Below are positions 1-7,686 of a stretch of DNA of 15,862 nucleotides, in pieces. Location of the stretch: the NCBI GenBank assembly GCA_947372225.1, contig CANBSV010000063.1, forward strand, positions 1-15,862, given 5' to 3'. Position 1 is the first letter of the stretch, and each line of letters opens with the position of its first letter. The position numbers were made by a program, and so were the translations under genes. This stretch comes from Burkholderiales bacterium. Lineage in GTDB: Bacteria; Pseudomonadota; Gammaproteobacteria; Burkholderiales; Burkholderiaceae_C. The notes beneath the pieces were generated by a model that saw nothing but the letters and a program-made list of their open reading frames with translations, ran no database searches and was not told the origin of the DNA.

Positions 1-1163
1 CTACCTTGCATAACCGGGTTAACGAACTCGGCGTGTCGGAACCGGTGATTCAACAGCAAGGCGCCGATCGGATCGTCGTTCAACTGCCTGGCGTGCAGGA
101 CACTGCGAAGGCTAAGGACATCATCGGCCGCACCGCGACACTCGAAGTGAGGATGGTCGATGAAAGCATCGACGCCGCTGCAGCAGTTGCGGGCACCGGG
201 CCGGTGCCTTTTGGTACTGAGCGCTACACCGAACGTAATGCCCGACCCCTGATCGTCAAGCGTCAAGTGGTGCTGACCGGTGAAAATTTGACTGATGCCC
301 AAACCGGTTTCGACTCGCAGACCCACGAGCCCACGGTGAACCTCACCCTTGATGCCAAGGGCGCACGCATCTTTAAGGAGATTACCCGAGACAACATTGG
401 CAAAAGGATGGCCATCCTTTTGTTCGAAAAGGGGAAAGGAGAAGTCATCACTGCGCCAGTGATACGTGCAGAAATCGCTGGAGGACGTGTTCAGATTTCA
501 GGTCGCATGACTTCGACCGAAGCCGCTGACACTGCATTGCTTTTGCGCTCGGGATCGCTGGCAGCTCCTATGGAGATCATCGAGGAGCGCACCATCGGCC
601 CGAGTTTGGGTGCCGACAATATCGCCAAGGGGTTCGATAGTGTGTTGTATGGCTTCCTGGCAATTGCCATCTTCATGTGCGCGTACTACATGCTCTTCGG
701 AGCAATTTCGACTTTGGCTCTCGCATTCAACCTCTTGTTGCTTGTGTCTGTGCTTTCCATGTTGCAGGCCAGTTTGACTTTGCCAGGAATGGCAGCTATC
801 GCCTTGACGTTGGGGATGGCGATTGACGCGAACGTCCTGATCAACGAGAGAGTTCGCGAGGAGTTGCGCAACGGCTCGTCGCCACAGTCCGCCATCCACA
901 ACGGCTATGAACGCGCATTCACCACAATTCTCGATTCAAACGTCACCACGCTGATTGCGGGGTTGTCGCTTCTGGCTTTCGGCTCCGGTCCGGTTCGGGG
1001 CTTTGCTGTGGTTCACTGCTTGGGCATCCTGACCTCCATGTTCTCTGCGGTGGTGTTCTCACGTGGTCTCGTCAACCTTTGGTACGGGCGGCAGAAAAAA
1101 CTCAAGGGCGTTTCGATCGGGCAGGTTTGGCAGCCTGCTGCGCCGACAATTTCCAAGACCTGA
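1..1163 (+). CDS. secD: Protein translocase subunit SecD, C-terminal part (5' end outside window)
   Basis: SecD pairs with SecF in the inner membrane and uses the proton motive force to help pull preproteins from the SecYEG channel on the periplasmic side. The reading frame is open from the first base; the first whole codon is at position 3, so no start is present and about 386 residues are visible, against roughly 615 for E. coli SecD. The fragment begins in the periplasmic P1 region (RVNELGV, then DRIVVQLPGVQD), passes through IGPSLGADNI, and ends with about five hydrophobic membrane segments (about 615-1090). The conserved motif GMAIDANVLINER holds the membrane aspartate (codon 825-827) that matches E. 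coli Asp519, needed for proton coupling. A gap of 47 bases separates it from secF, so the two are very likely co-transcribed. The missing N-terminal third is only a window edge effect. Assignment is secure. Confidence 0.97.
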   Translation, partial: TLHNRVNELGVSEPVIQQQGADRIVVQLPGVQDTAKAKDIIGRTATLEVRMVDESIDAAAAVAGTGPVPFGTERYTERNARPLIVKRQVVLTGENLTDAQTGFDSQTHEPTVNLTLDAKGARIFKEITRDNIGKRMAILLFEKGKGEVITAPVIRAEIAGGRVQISGRMTSTEAADTALLLRSGSLAAPMEIIEERTIGPSLGADNIAKGFDSVLYGFLAIAIFMCAYYMLFGAISTLALAFNLLLLVSVLSMLQASLTLPGMAAIALTLGMAIDANVLINERVREELRNGSSPQSAIHNGYERAFTTILDSNVTTLIAGLSLLAFGSGPVRGFAVVHCLGILTSMFSAVVFSRGLVNLWYGRQKKLKGVSIGQVWQPAAPTISKT

Positions 1164-1210
1164 ACGGCTAGTTACCGGCTCAACCGACGCGCGTAGCACA
1201 AGGAACGGAC

Positions 1211-2242
1211 ATGGAATTTTTCAGGATTCGGCGCGACATCCCCTTCATGCGGCATGCCTTGGTGCTCAATGCGATTTCCGCGTTGACATTCATAGCAGCG
1301 GTATTTTTTATTGCGAACCGTGGACTCCATTTTTCGATTGAGTTCACCGGCGGCACCGTTGTCGAGGTCACATACGCTCAACCGGCGAACATCGACCGCG
1401 TTCGTGCTGCCGTTGAGTCCTTGCAGTTCGGTGAAGTGCAGGTACAGAACTTTGGCACCTCTCGCGATGTTCTTATTCGCCTGCCGGCGCGAGCAGATCT
1501 CAAGCAAGCCGACATGGTGGGCAGGGTGTTGAGCGAACTTTGCAAGGCTGAGGGAAGTTCAGTCAGCACGCAACCGGTCAAGTCTGACAAGGGCATTGAG
1601 ACGAGTGGGCCTGTTTGCGGCGAGGTCGGGCTCGAAAAGGTCAGACTCCAGAGAAGTGAATTTGTAGGGCCGTCGGTCGGGTCTGAATTGGCCAGGGACG
1701 GAGCGCTCGCTCTGGCAGTCACCATCGTCGGCATCATGGTGTATTTGGCGCTGCGGTTCGAGTGGAAGTTCTCGGTTGCGGGCATCATCGCCAATCTCCA
1801 CGATGTGATCATCATCGTTGGATTTTTCGCGTTTTTTCAGTGGGAGTTTTCCCTCTCGGTGCTTGCGGCAGTGCTTGCGGTCCTCGGCTACTCGGTCAAC
1901 GAATCGGTGGTGATCTTCGATCGCATTCGGGAGGCATTTCGCAAATACCGCAAACTGACGACTCAAGAAGTGATCGACCATGCCATTACCAGCACCATTA
2001 GCCGAACGATCATCACCCATGGATGTACCTTGATGATGGTGATGTCGATGCTGGTCTTTGGCGGACCGACTCTTCACTATTTCGCAGTAGCGCTGACCAT
2101 AGGCATCCTGTTTGGCATCTATTCATCCGTTTTCGTGGCTGCGGCGATTGCCATGTGGTTGGGGGTCAAGCGCGAAGACTTGATCAAGGCAACGTCTAGG
2201 GAAATTGACCCCGACGATCCAAACGCCGGGGCCGTGGTCTAA
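1211..2242 (+). CDS. secF: Protein translocase subunit SecF
   Basis: SecF forms the SecDF complex with the product of the gene before it and supports proton-driven late steps of protein export. The 343-residue length fits the family (E. coli 323). The ATG start has AGGAAC upstream at suitable spacing. Visible features are an N-terminal membrane segment (about residues 15-35), the family signature EFTGGT at 44-49, a periplasmic domain to about 150, VGPSVGSEL at 152-160, and five further membrane segments from about 165 to 318. Arg265 in SRTIITHG matches functional E. coli Arg247. The acidic partner equal to E. coli Asp213 is Glu231 here, in YSVNESVVIFDRIRE; the 34-residue spacing to the arginine is the same as in E. 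coli. The C-terminus is short and polar. The next gene begins within about 20 bases of the stop, or overlaps it if a TTG start is used. Confidence 0.97.
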   Translation: MEFFRIRRDIPFMRHALVLNAISALTFIAAVFFIANRGLHFSIEFTGGTVVEVTYAQPANIDRVRAAVESLQFGEVQVQNFGTSRDVLIRLPARADLKQADMVGRVLSELCKAEGSSVSTQPVKSDKGIETSGPVCGEVGLEKVRLQRSEFVGPSVGSELARDGALALAVTIVGIMVYLALRFEWKFSVAGIIANLHDVIIIVGFFAFFQWEFSLSVLAAVLAVLGYSVNESVVIFDRIREAFRKYRKLTTQEVIDHAITSTISRTIITHGCTLMMVMSMLVFGGPTLHYFAVALTIGILFGIYSSVFVAAAIAMWLGVKREDLIKATSREIDPDDPNAGAVV

Positions 2243-2261
2243 CTCTTACAAGCCCCGCGTG

Positions 2262-4556
2262 ATGGTGCCCGACACTAGCACGATGGAATTGGCCGCGGCA
2301 TTGCGGAGATTGTTTGTCGACGCATTGCTCAGGAGCTTGCCGGGCATCGTCCAGTCTGTGGGGAAGGGTGCTAGGCGGCTCGTTGAGGAGTTGGCAGCCC
2401 CACCGACGATGGCTCGTCGTCGTGCCGCCGAAGACGATTTCAAGAGCGGAGCTGCATTCTGGTTGGAAGGCTCCCTCATGGTCTTGCGTCACGCCCTGTC
2501 CAATGGACTGGTGCCTGCCGACGTGCCCCCAAGCTCGACCGTCCAGGGCGGCCGCCAGGGCTTCAGCTTGGTGGACAACGAGACCATTGAAGCGGAGATC
2601 CTCAGCTCAAGATTGGCACTGGCGATCAAGGAACGGGCTTCCTGGGAGTTCAATGATCTGCGGCTGCGGATGGTCTTTCTTGAGCGAAGGGACGAACTGG
2701 ACGTGAATGACGTCTTGCGCCCCGACGTAGTGGCACGTATTGCTGTCAGCAGCTGGCGTGCTGCCGGCCTGAATCACAGCACATGGCGAATCCTCCAAAC
2801 GATGCTGCATGACGAGTTTTCGCTCTTCGCAGCAGAGGCTTACCACGAAGCCAATGTTCATCTGGTGGAACGGGGCGTGTTGCCAAAGATCGACCTGCGT
2901 CCATTTGTCAGGCGCTCTGCGCAAAACGCTGGTGGCCTTGCAAGGCCCTCTGTCGGGGCCTTCGTTGAGACCAGGTTCGTCCAGGACCGCGTGTCGTCAC
3001 GCGGCGGTCTGCACCCCGTGGATCAGGACACGCGCCCGGTGACCACCGCCGAAGGTGCGACTGGAGACGGACGCGGACACGTCGAAGCCGTGCTGGGGCG
3101 CCTGAATAGGCTGATAGGACGCCATGCTTCGGATTCTCGTTTGGCTCATCCCCATCCAGTGTCGTCCGATCTGAATGCTGCCATCACACGCGTGCAGCAG
3201 GACCTTGCGGTTCGTTTGTCATCAGTGGGCCAACAGGGGCAACCATGGGGATCGCAAGGCACGGCGGCCTTGCTTGACGAGCTACGTCAACACCGGCAAG
3301 GGCTGAAGGAGTCAGCCTCGACAGCTGATGAACGCGCCACCATCGAAGTGGTCGCGCTGCTGTTTCAAAGCATCCTGACTGAGGATCGCATTCCTGCGGC
3401 AGTGCGCCTTTGGTTTGCCAGACTGCAAATGCCGGTGTTGCGGGTGGCAGTCGGTGAGCCAGATTTTTTTGCAACCACCGACCACCCTGCGAGGCGGCTC
3501 ATCGATTGCATGGGCGCCTGCGTCATGGGCTTTGACGCCAACAACATGCCGCTGGAAGGTGGCGCCGTTGAGAAAGAAATCAAGAGAGTGGTCCAGGTCG
3601 TGGAGGCCTATCCAGATACTGGAAGCCGTGTCTTTCAGACAGTGTTGACCGAATTTGAGCGCTTCTTAGAACACTATTTCCAGAACGAAAACGAGGCCTC
3701 GCGCAAGGGTGTCTCTTTGGCTGAACAAGTCGAACAGCGGGAGACTCTGGCGATCCAGTTCACCATCGAGTTGCGAAAAATGCTCGATGAGGTTCCTGTC
3801 CATGACGGTGTGCGTGAGTTCTTGTTTCAGGTCTGGGCCGATGTCTTGGCGATGACCGCAGTGAAGTCCGGACTGCAAAGCGAAGACATCAAGTTGATGA
3901 AGCGCGCTGCAGCTGATTTGATATGGTCGGCGAGCGCGAAGGTGTCCCATGAGGAGCGCGCGGATGTCATTCGGCGGCTGCCTCCACTGCTCAAAGTCCT
4001 GCGTGAGGGAATGGACCGTTCTGGCGTGGGGCGTGCGGAGCAGGACAGGCATATTCAGCGTCTCAATCAGTCCCTGGCTGCAGCATTCACTGCTCGCACG
4101 GCCACGATCTCAAGGGAGCGACTGGATCAACTGATGGCACGGCTGGAAACTCTCGAGGAGCTTTTGCCTGATGTCGATGATCTTGAGATCGACGAATCCT
4201 TGGTGCTGGACCTGTCGGCGCACGAAAGTGGCGATCTTGAGGTGGTTGCCGGCGGCGGCTCCACGCCAACGCCCGCGATGACCGCCTGGGCGCGCGAACT
4301 GCAAGTGGGTAACTGGTTCATGTTGGACTATCGAAATAGCAACGACTCAGTCCAACTGGCGTGGCGTGGCATGCATCGCCACCTCACGCTGTTCGTCTCG
4401 CCCCAGGGTCGAGCCATCTTGTTTCAGCAACAACGTCTAGCCGCATTCCTGCAAGCAGGGTTGCTCTCGCCCCTACAAGACGAATCGCTCATGGAGCGCG
4501 CTACGCGCAGTGCGCTGGCAAAACTGGAGGAGAACCCAAGCCAGTTGCTCAATTGA
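2262..4556 (+). CDS. DUF1631 family protein of unknown function
   Basis: I recognise this as a DUF1631 protein, a family of about 700-800 residues in beta- and gammaproteobacteria. No activity is established; early genomes sometimes mislabel it thymidine phosphorylase. It is mostly alpha-helical with no signal peptide or membrane segment, so probably cytoplasmic. An N-terminal block (LLRSLPGIVQ, then DDFKSGAAFW) is followed by a block with LRLRMVFLERRDELD, a polar linker around 2940-3150, a long helical middle, and a C-terminal segment at about residues 676-735 with GNWFMLDYRN, QLAWRG and a predicted small beta-barrel. That C-terminal pattern recalls PilZ-like folds but lacks an obvious RxxxR c-di-GMP motif. 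The start is uncertain: TTG 2205 would overlap secF, GTG 2259 and ATG 2262 are adjacent, and ATG 2283 is also in frame; none has a strong Shine-Dalgarno. I use ATG 2262, giving 764 residues. It follows secDF and converges on smg. Confidence 0.85.
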   Translation: MVPDTSTMELAAALRRLFVDALLRSLPGIVQSVGKGARRLVEELAAPPTMARRRAAEDDFKSGAAFWLEGSLMVLRHALSNGLVPADVPPSSTVQGGRQGFSLVDNETIEAEILSSRLALAIKERASWEFNDLRLRMVFLERRDELDVNDVLRPDVVARIAVSSWRAAGLNHSTWRILQTMLHDEFSLFAAEAYHEANVHLVERGVLPKIDLRPFVRRSAQNAGGLARPSVGAFVETRFVQDRVSSRGGLHPVDQDTRPVTTAEGATGDGRGHVEAVLGRLNRLIGRHASDSRLAHPHPVSSDLNAAITRVQQDLAVRLSSVGQQGQPWGSQGTAALLDELRQHRQGLKESASTADERATIEVVALLFQSILTEDRIPAAVRLWFARLQMPVLRVAVGEPDFFATTDHPARRLIDCMGACVMGFDANNMPLEGGAVEKEIKRVVQVVEAYPDTGSRVFQTVLTEFERFLEHYFQNENEASRKGVSLAEQVEQRETLAIQFTIELRKMLDEVPVHDGVREFLFQVWADVLAMTAVKSGLQSEDIKLMKRAAADLIWSASAKVSHEERADVIRRLPPLLKVLREGMDRSGVGRAEQDRHIQRLNQSLAAAFTARTATISRERLDQLMARLETLEELLPDVDDLEIDESLVLDLSAHESGDLEVVAGGGSTPTPAMTAWARELQVGNWFMLDYRNSNDSVQLAWRGMHRHLTLFVSPQGRAILFQQQRLAAFLQAGLLSPLQDESLMERATRSALAKLEENPSQLLN

Positions 4557-4597
4557 CAAGATGCGTCAAGGGCCCGCTTGAACTGAGGCCTAAGTTA

Positions 4598-4617
4598 GTT
4601 GATTTCAATGAATCAAC
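4598..4617. terminator. Short inverted repeat at the DUF1631/smg convergent junction
   Basis: GTTGATT (4598-4604) and AATCAAC (4611-4617) are perfect 7-base inverted arms around the loop TCAATG. The repeat covers the last codons and stop of smg and lies 41 bases past the DUF1631 stop. It is AT-rich with no following T-run on either strand, so a role as a bidirectional terminator is only a guess. Confidence 0.25.
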
Positions 4618-5057
4618 CGGTCCTCTTCATCGACGAACAACTCGTCAAGTATCAGCGCGTCCGGCTCTTCCCCCAGACTCCAAAAGACCATCAACACGAT
4701 GATCTTCAGGTCTTCGAGTTCCAGTGGGCCGCCTGAAATGACGCTGGCGCGATCAATCACCATCTCACGCATCGGGGGTGGCAACACGCCAGCGGATTCG
4801 AGGAAGCTGATAAAGCTGATCGAATGTTCGCCCAAGTGTTCCTGTTCCGCAGGCGAATAAACGCGAAGGCTCAGTTCGCCTTGCTCACCCACATACGACT
4901 CGGCAGCACCCGCCAAGCCCTCAAGCCAGACCAAAGCTTCTTGGATTTCGTCAGATTCAAACCCGACGGAAGAAAGCTTTCTTGTCAGTCGAGCCTGATC
5001 CGGGCACGCGTCGGGCCGCCAATAGTTCTCGTACAGGTAGACAAGCACATCGAACAT
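4605..5057 (-). CDS. smg: Smg family protein (DUF494)
   Basis: This is a 150-residue Smg/DUF494 protein, matching the usual family length of about 150-160. Recognisable parts are the N-terminus MFDVLVYLYENYW, the helical segment SDEIQEALVWLEGL at 36-49, the SFLESAGVLPP segment at 84-94, and the C-terminal LKIIVLMVFWSLGEEPD at 117-133. It is small, acidic and probably cytoplasmic; its biochemical role is unknown. In many proteobacteria smg sits directly after dprA, as it does here with a 53-base gap, which is strong support for the call. The usual next neighbour topA is not present in this window. The ATG start has only a weak ribosome-binding site, so translation may rely on the operon context. 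Its 3' end converges on the DUF1631 gene. Confidence 0.93.
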   Translation of the reverse strand: MFDVLVYLYENYWRPDACPDQARLTRKLSSVGFESDEIQEALVWLEGLAGAAESYVGEQGELSLRVYSPAEQEHLGEHSISFISFLESAGVLPPPMREMVIDRASVISGGPLELEDLKIIVLMVFWSLGEEPDALILDELFVDEEDRLIH

Positions 5058-5110
5058 GAATTGACTATACCCGAGGAGTTTGCCGCTGCAGTGCGTTGCT
5101 CGGTAAGGGC

Positions 5111-6229
5111 TCAGGCGCTTTCAATCCGCTGAAATAACTGCCCTGGCCGACGAGCCACTCTCCCCGACAACTCAAGGTCGAGCAACTTGACATTGATGTC
5201 TTGCGCTGACCAACCTGTGCGTGCGACCAGTGCGTCCAAGGACACCAACTCATATCCCAAGGCCTCAAGCAGCGGGTCAGTGACTGATGCTGGCGAACTT
5301 TCGGATGCCTCATGCGACTGCATGAGCCCCCGTGGAAGCAAGTCGAACTCGTCCAACACGTCCTGGGCCGTTTCAACCAACTTGGCGCCCTGCTTGATCA
5401 GGGCATGACACCCACGAGACTGTGGTGAATGAATCGGTCCGGGGACAGCGAACACGTCGCGCCCGGCTTCAGTCGCCAGACGGGCCGTGATCAGCGACCC
5501 GGATTGCAGCGCTGCCTCCACGACCAGTGTGCCCTGAGTCAGACCGGCGATCACGCGATTGCGCATGGGGAAATGCGCCGCCAGCGGCGGGGTGCCGAGT
5601 GAGAACTCGCTGAGCAATAGCCCCGCTCTTGAAATCCGATGAGCCAGATCGAGGTGACGTTTGGGATAGACCCGGTCGAGCCCTGTGCCGACAACGGCGA
5701 TCGTCCCCTGCCCGCTCGCGAGCGCTCCTTCGTGCGCCGCCGCGTCCACGCCCAGCGCCAAGCCTGAGACGATCACCCAGCCCGCATCGCCAAGGCTTCT
5801 TGCGAAATCATGCGCGGTCTGCGCCCCCTGCGGGGTCGGGTTCCGGCTGCCCACGATGGCAATGGCCTTGACATCTTGGAGCAAATCGAGGGTGCCTTGG
5901 GCGTATAGGAGCAACGGCGGGTCGGCAGTATCGAGCAGCTGCCGCGGATATGCCGAATCACCAATTGGGATGATCGCCCGACAAGGTGTTTCCCCGCCAC
6001 CGCGCTGCCAATCAAGAGCCTCATCGACTCGTGCGGACAGACTGACGGGGGCGATGGACAGGGCGTGGTCCACGGCCCCGCTCACCAACTCCTGGCGCAC
6101 CGCGCTGGGCGCGTCAAAAACCGCTTCAACGGATCCGAAGGCTGAAAGCAATCGCCGCGCCGTTGCTCGGCCTACCCCCGGTGCCTCGAGCAGCCTCAGC
6201 CAAGCCTCCAGCTCCGGACGCTCCATCAC
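5111..6229 (-). CDS. dprA: DNA-processing protein DprA (Smf)
   Basis: DprA binds incoming single-stranded DNA during natural transformation and loads RecA on it in the cytoplasm. At 372 residues this is a normal full-length member. Domains in order: an N-terminal helix-hairpin-helix/SAM-like part (EAPGVGRATARRLL, 15-28); the Rossmann core with VGSRNPT at 126-132, SGLALGVDAAAH at 155-166, GTGLDRVYP at 181-189, HFPMRNRVIAGL at 219-230 and GSLITARLA at 244-252; a linker near 300-316; and a C-terminal winged-helix domain from about 318 to 370 (DINVKLLDLELSGRVAR). I choose the GTG start at 6229 because a strong GGGGGAG lies 8 bases upstream; the next codon is ATG at 6226, also possible. It lies 21 bases after the LysM gene and 53 bases before smg, so the three form an apparent operon. 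Presence of dprA alone does not prove competence. Confidence 0.97.
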   Translation of the reverse strand: MMERPELEAWLRLLEAPGVGRATARRLLSAFGSVEAVFDAPSAVRQELVSGAVDHALSIAPVSLSARVDEALDWQRGGGETPCRAIIPIGDSAYPRQLLDTADPPLLLYAQGTLDLLQDVKAIAIVGSRNPTPQGAQTAHDFARSLGDAGWVIVSGLALGVDAAAHEGALASGQGTIAVVGTGLDRVYPKRHLDLAHRISRAGLLLSEFSLGTPPLAAHFPMRNRVIAGLTQGTLVVEAALQSGSLITARLATEAGRDVFAVPGPIHSPQSRGCHALIKQGAKLVETAQDVLDEFDLLPRGLMQSHEASESSPASVTDPLLEALGYELVSLDALVARTGWSAQDINVKLLDLELSGRVARRPGQLFQRIESA

Positions 6230-6237
6230 GCCGTGAG

Positions 6238-6244
6238 CTCCCCC
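6238..6244 (-). promoter_or_regulatory. Ribosome-binding site of dprA
   Basis: On the minus strand GGGGGAG lies 8 bases before the GTG at 6229 and 11 before the ATG at 6226. The spacing favours GTG as the initiation codon. Confidence 0.6.
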
Positions 6245-6250
6245 GCGAAG

Positions 6251-7426
6251 TCAGGGCTGGGTAAAGCGGTCGCCGACCTTCACCGGCTCCTTGACGGACA
6301 TGATCAGTGCGTAGGACATCCGGTTGAATACCCGAAACACGAACAATTCGCCGTGCCGCTCATCCGGGAGCTTCATCATGGTTCGGTGGCCATCTGTGGA
6401 ATCGATCTCCCGGCGCCCGTCGTGCCACAGGGCAAGAACGTGACCACGCTCCATTCCATCACTTGCGCCGCGGTTCAGCGCCACGATCTGATTTTGCCCC
6501 GCGGTCAAAGCATCCCCATAAATCGACACGATCTGTCCGGCCATGTCTGCCTGTGGAGCGTGGGGAGCGTAGTTTTCGTATTGCTGGGTGACCACCGGCG
6601 CGAGCCGATCGCCGACCCCTGCCTCTTGACGGATGCTCGTGACGATGAAGGTGTCGGGAACGACATCAGCCTTGCCCGAGATATCCGATTGCGTATCGCC
6701 CGTGCGCACCAGTTCTGCTGTTCCCACGTAAGGCGCCTCGTAACCGAGCACTTCATGAGTGGAGGGATCCCTCAGCGGCGTGGCCTGTCGGAAGATGCGA
6801 AATACGGTGTTTTGGCCACGGTCCCCGCGAACGTAAGCCGTATCACCCTTCGAAAGCAATACATGCCCTTCTTGTGTCGCGACGATGCGTGGTGCGCCAT
6901 TGAGGGTGTCCCCCTCAAAAATCACGGCTTCGTTGAGGAAAGGCTCGATCAGGTTGAACGGGATGGAAGCGATGGCGGTGGTTTCCATCGCTGATTTGCG
7001 GATCTGGGGAGACAGCTTGACGGTGGTCGCCCCGAGCGGTTTGCCCATGACCAACCGAGCGCGTCCGCTGGACGTGTCCAGATGAAGAATCTGACCTGGA
7101 AAAATCAAATGCGGGTTGTGAATCTGTTCCAGATTCATCCCCCACAACTCGGGCCAGCGCCACGGATGACGCAAAAACAGACCAGAAATTCCCCACAACG
7201 TATCGCCCGATTTCACTGTGTAGGAGTCCGGCGCATTGGCGGCCAGCTCAGAAAGTGGAACGCCCGCCGACGCAACCTTTTGGGCGGTGCTGCGCTGCTG
7301 GTCGGTGAGTTCATGTGCTGACACCGAGGCGCAAAAAGCGACCCCACTGGAGGCGACAGTTGCCATGAGAGACACGCTCAGCGCAAGCCGGCGAACTTGG
7401 AAAACACAAAAAGCGGCACGCGTCAT
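6251..7426 (-). CDS. Exported LysM peptidoglycan-binding domain protein
   Basis: Predicted secreted or periplasmic protein of 391 residues with one LysM domain, a fold that binds N-acetylglucosamine-containing glycans such as peptidoglycan. I start at ATG 7426 rather than an in-frame codon 27 bases upstream, because GGAG lies 9 bases before it and the signal peptide then starts properly: a basic n-region (MTRAAFCVFQVRR), a hydrophobic stretch, and a likely signal peptidase I site at VSA-H after residue 37. The Cys in VAFCAS does not fit a lipobox. LysM spans about 68-117 (YTVKSGDTLWGIS, then NPHLIFPGQILHL). The rest, about 270 residues, is beta-rich with no catalytic motif I recognise, so it is not obviously a hydrolase. 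Similar LysM genes precede dprA in other betaproteobacteria. It leads the operon with dprA and smg and diverges from def. Function is unknown beyond envelope location. Confidence 0.88.
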   Translation of the reverse strand: MTRAAFCVFQVRRLALSVSLMATVASSGVAFCASVSAHELTDQQRSTAQKVASAGVPLSELAANAPDSYTVKSGDTLWGISGLFLRHPWRWPELWGMNLEQIHNPHLIFPGQILHLDTSSGRARLVMGKPLGATTVKLSPQIRKSAMETTAIASIPFNLIEPFLNEAVIFEGDTLNGAPRIVATQEGHVLLSKGDTAYVRGDRGQNTVFRIFRQATPLRDPSTHEVLGYEAPYVGTAELVRTGDTQSDISGKADVVPDTFIVTSIRQEAGVGDRLAPVVTQQYENYAPHAPQADMAGQIVSIYGDALTAGQNQIVALNRGASDGMERGHVLALWHDGRREIDSTDGHRTMMKLPDERHGELFVFRVFNRMSYALIMSVKEPVKVGDRFTQP

Positions 7427-7435
7427 TGAATGAAT

Positions 7436-7439
7436 CTCC
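7436..7439 (-). promoter_or_regulatory. Ribosome-binding site of the LysM gene
   Basis: GGAG on the minus strand sits 9 bases before the ATG at 7426. It supports this start over the longer in-frame alternative at 7453. Confidence 0.6.
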
Positions 7440-7595
7440 AAACGAGGCGCCATGGGCGCCGCGCCATGATTTGGCCCGAGCAGGGATGCCGAATAGTCAC
7501 AGAACGCTATCGGCCGGCGAGGCCGAAAATTCAGTGAAAATCGTCATTTGTTTCCGGAGAGTTTTCTCTCTGAACCCCACGCCTGTACGAAAGTA

Positions 7596-7646
7596 CCTCA
7601 TTGTCTACCGTGAGGCACGGTTTTCGCACAGCGATTTGATGCCTCA
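7596..7646. repeat. Alternative inverted repeats upstream of def
   Basis: TGAGGCA (7611-7617) can pair with CCTCA (7596-7600) using 5 bases, or with TGCCTCA (7640-7646) using 7 bases; the two pairings exclude each other. The last arm ends 40 bases before the def start codon. Whether this is an operator, a leader RNA structure or chance cannot be decided from sequence. Confidence 0.3.
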
Positions 7647-7686
7647 TACGCGCTGCGCCTACGGGTAACCGGCCAACTCGTCACCC

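Larger units (their letters stand above)
7427..7686. other. Divergent intergenic region between the LysM operon and def
   Basis: This 260-base gap must hold promoters for both the leftward LysM-dprA-smg unit and the rightward def-fmt unit, but I could not find a convincing -35/-10 pair in either direction. It is locally less GC-rich than the genes around it. It contains a short hairpin (GAGAG, TTTT loop, CTCTC at 7557-7570) and three related arms: CCTCA at 7596-7600, TGAGGCA at 7611-7617 and TGCCTCA at 7640-7646. No small open reading frame there looks coding. Confidence 0.6.

Noticed and set aside
6233..6994. 253-residue plus-strand frame opposite the LysM gene
   Set aside because: The minus-strand protein has a signal peptide and a LysM domain, and this frame has neither a start signal nor a recognisable fold.
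7426..7668. 80-residue plus-strand frame in the LysM-def gap
   Set aside because: It covers much of the intergenic region, but it lacks a Shine-Dalgarno and its composition does not look like protein-coding sequence of this genome.
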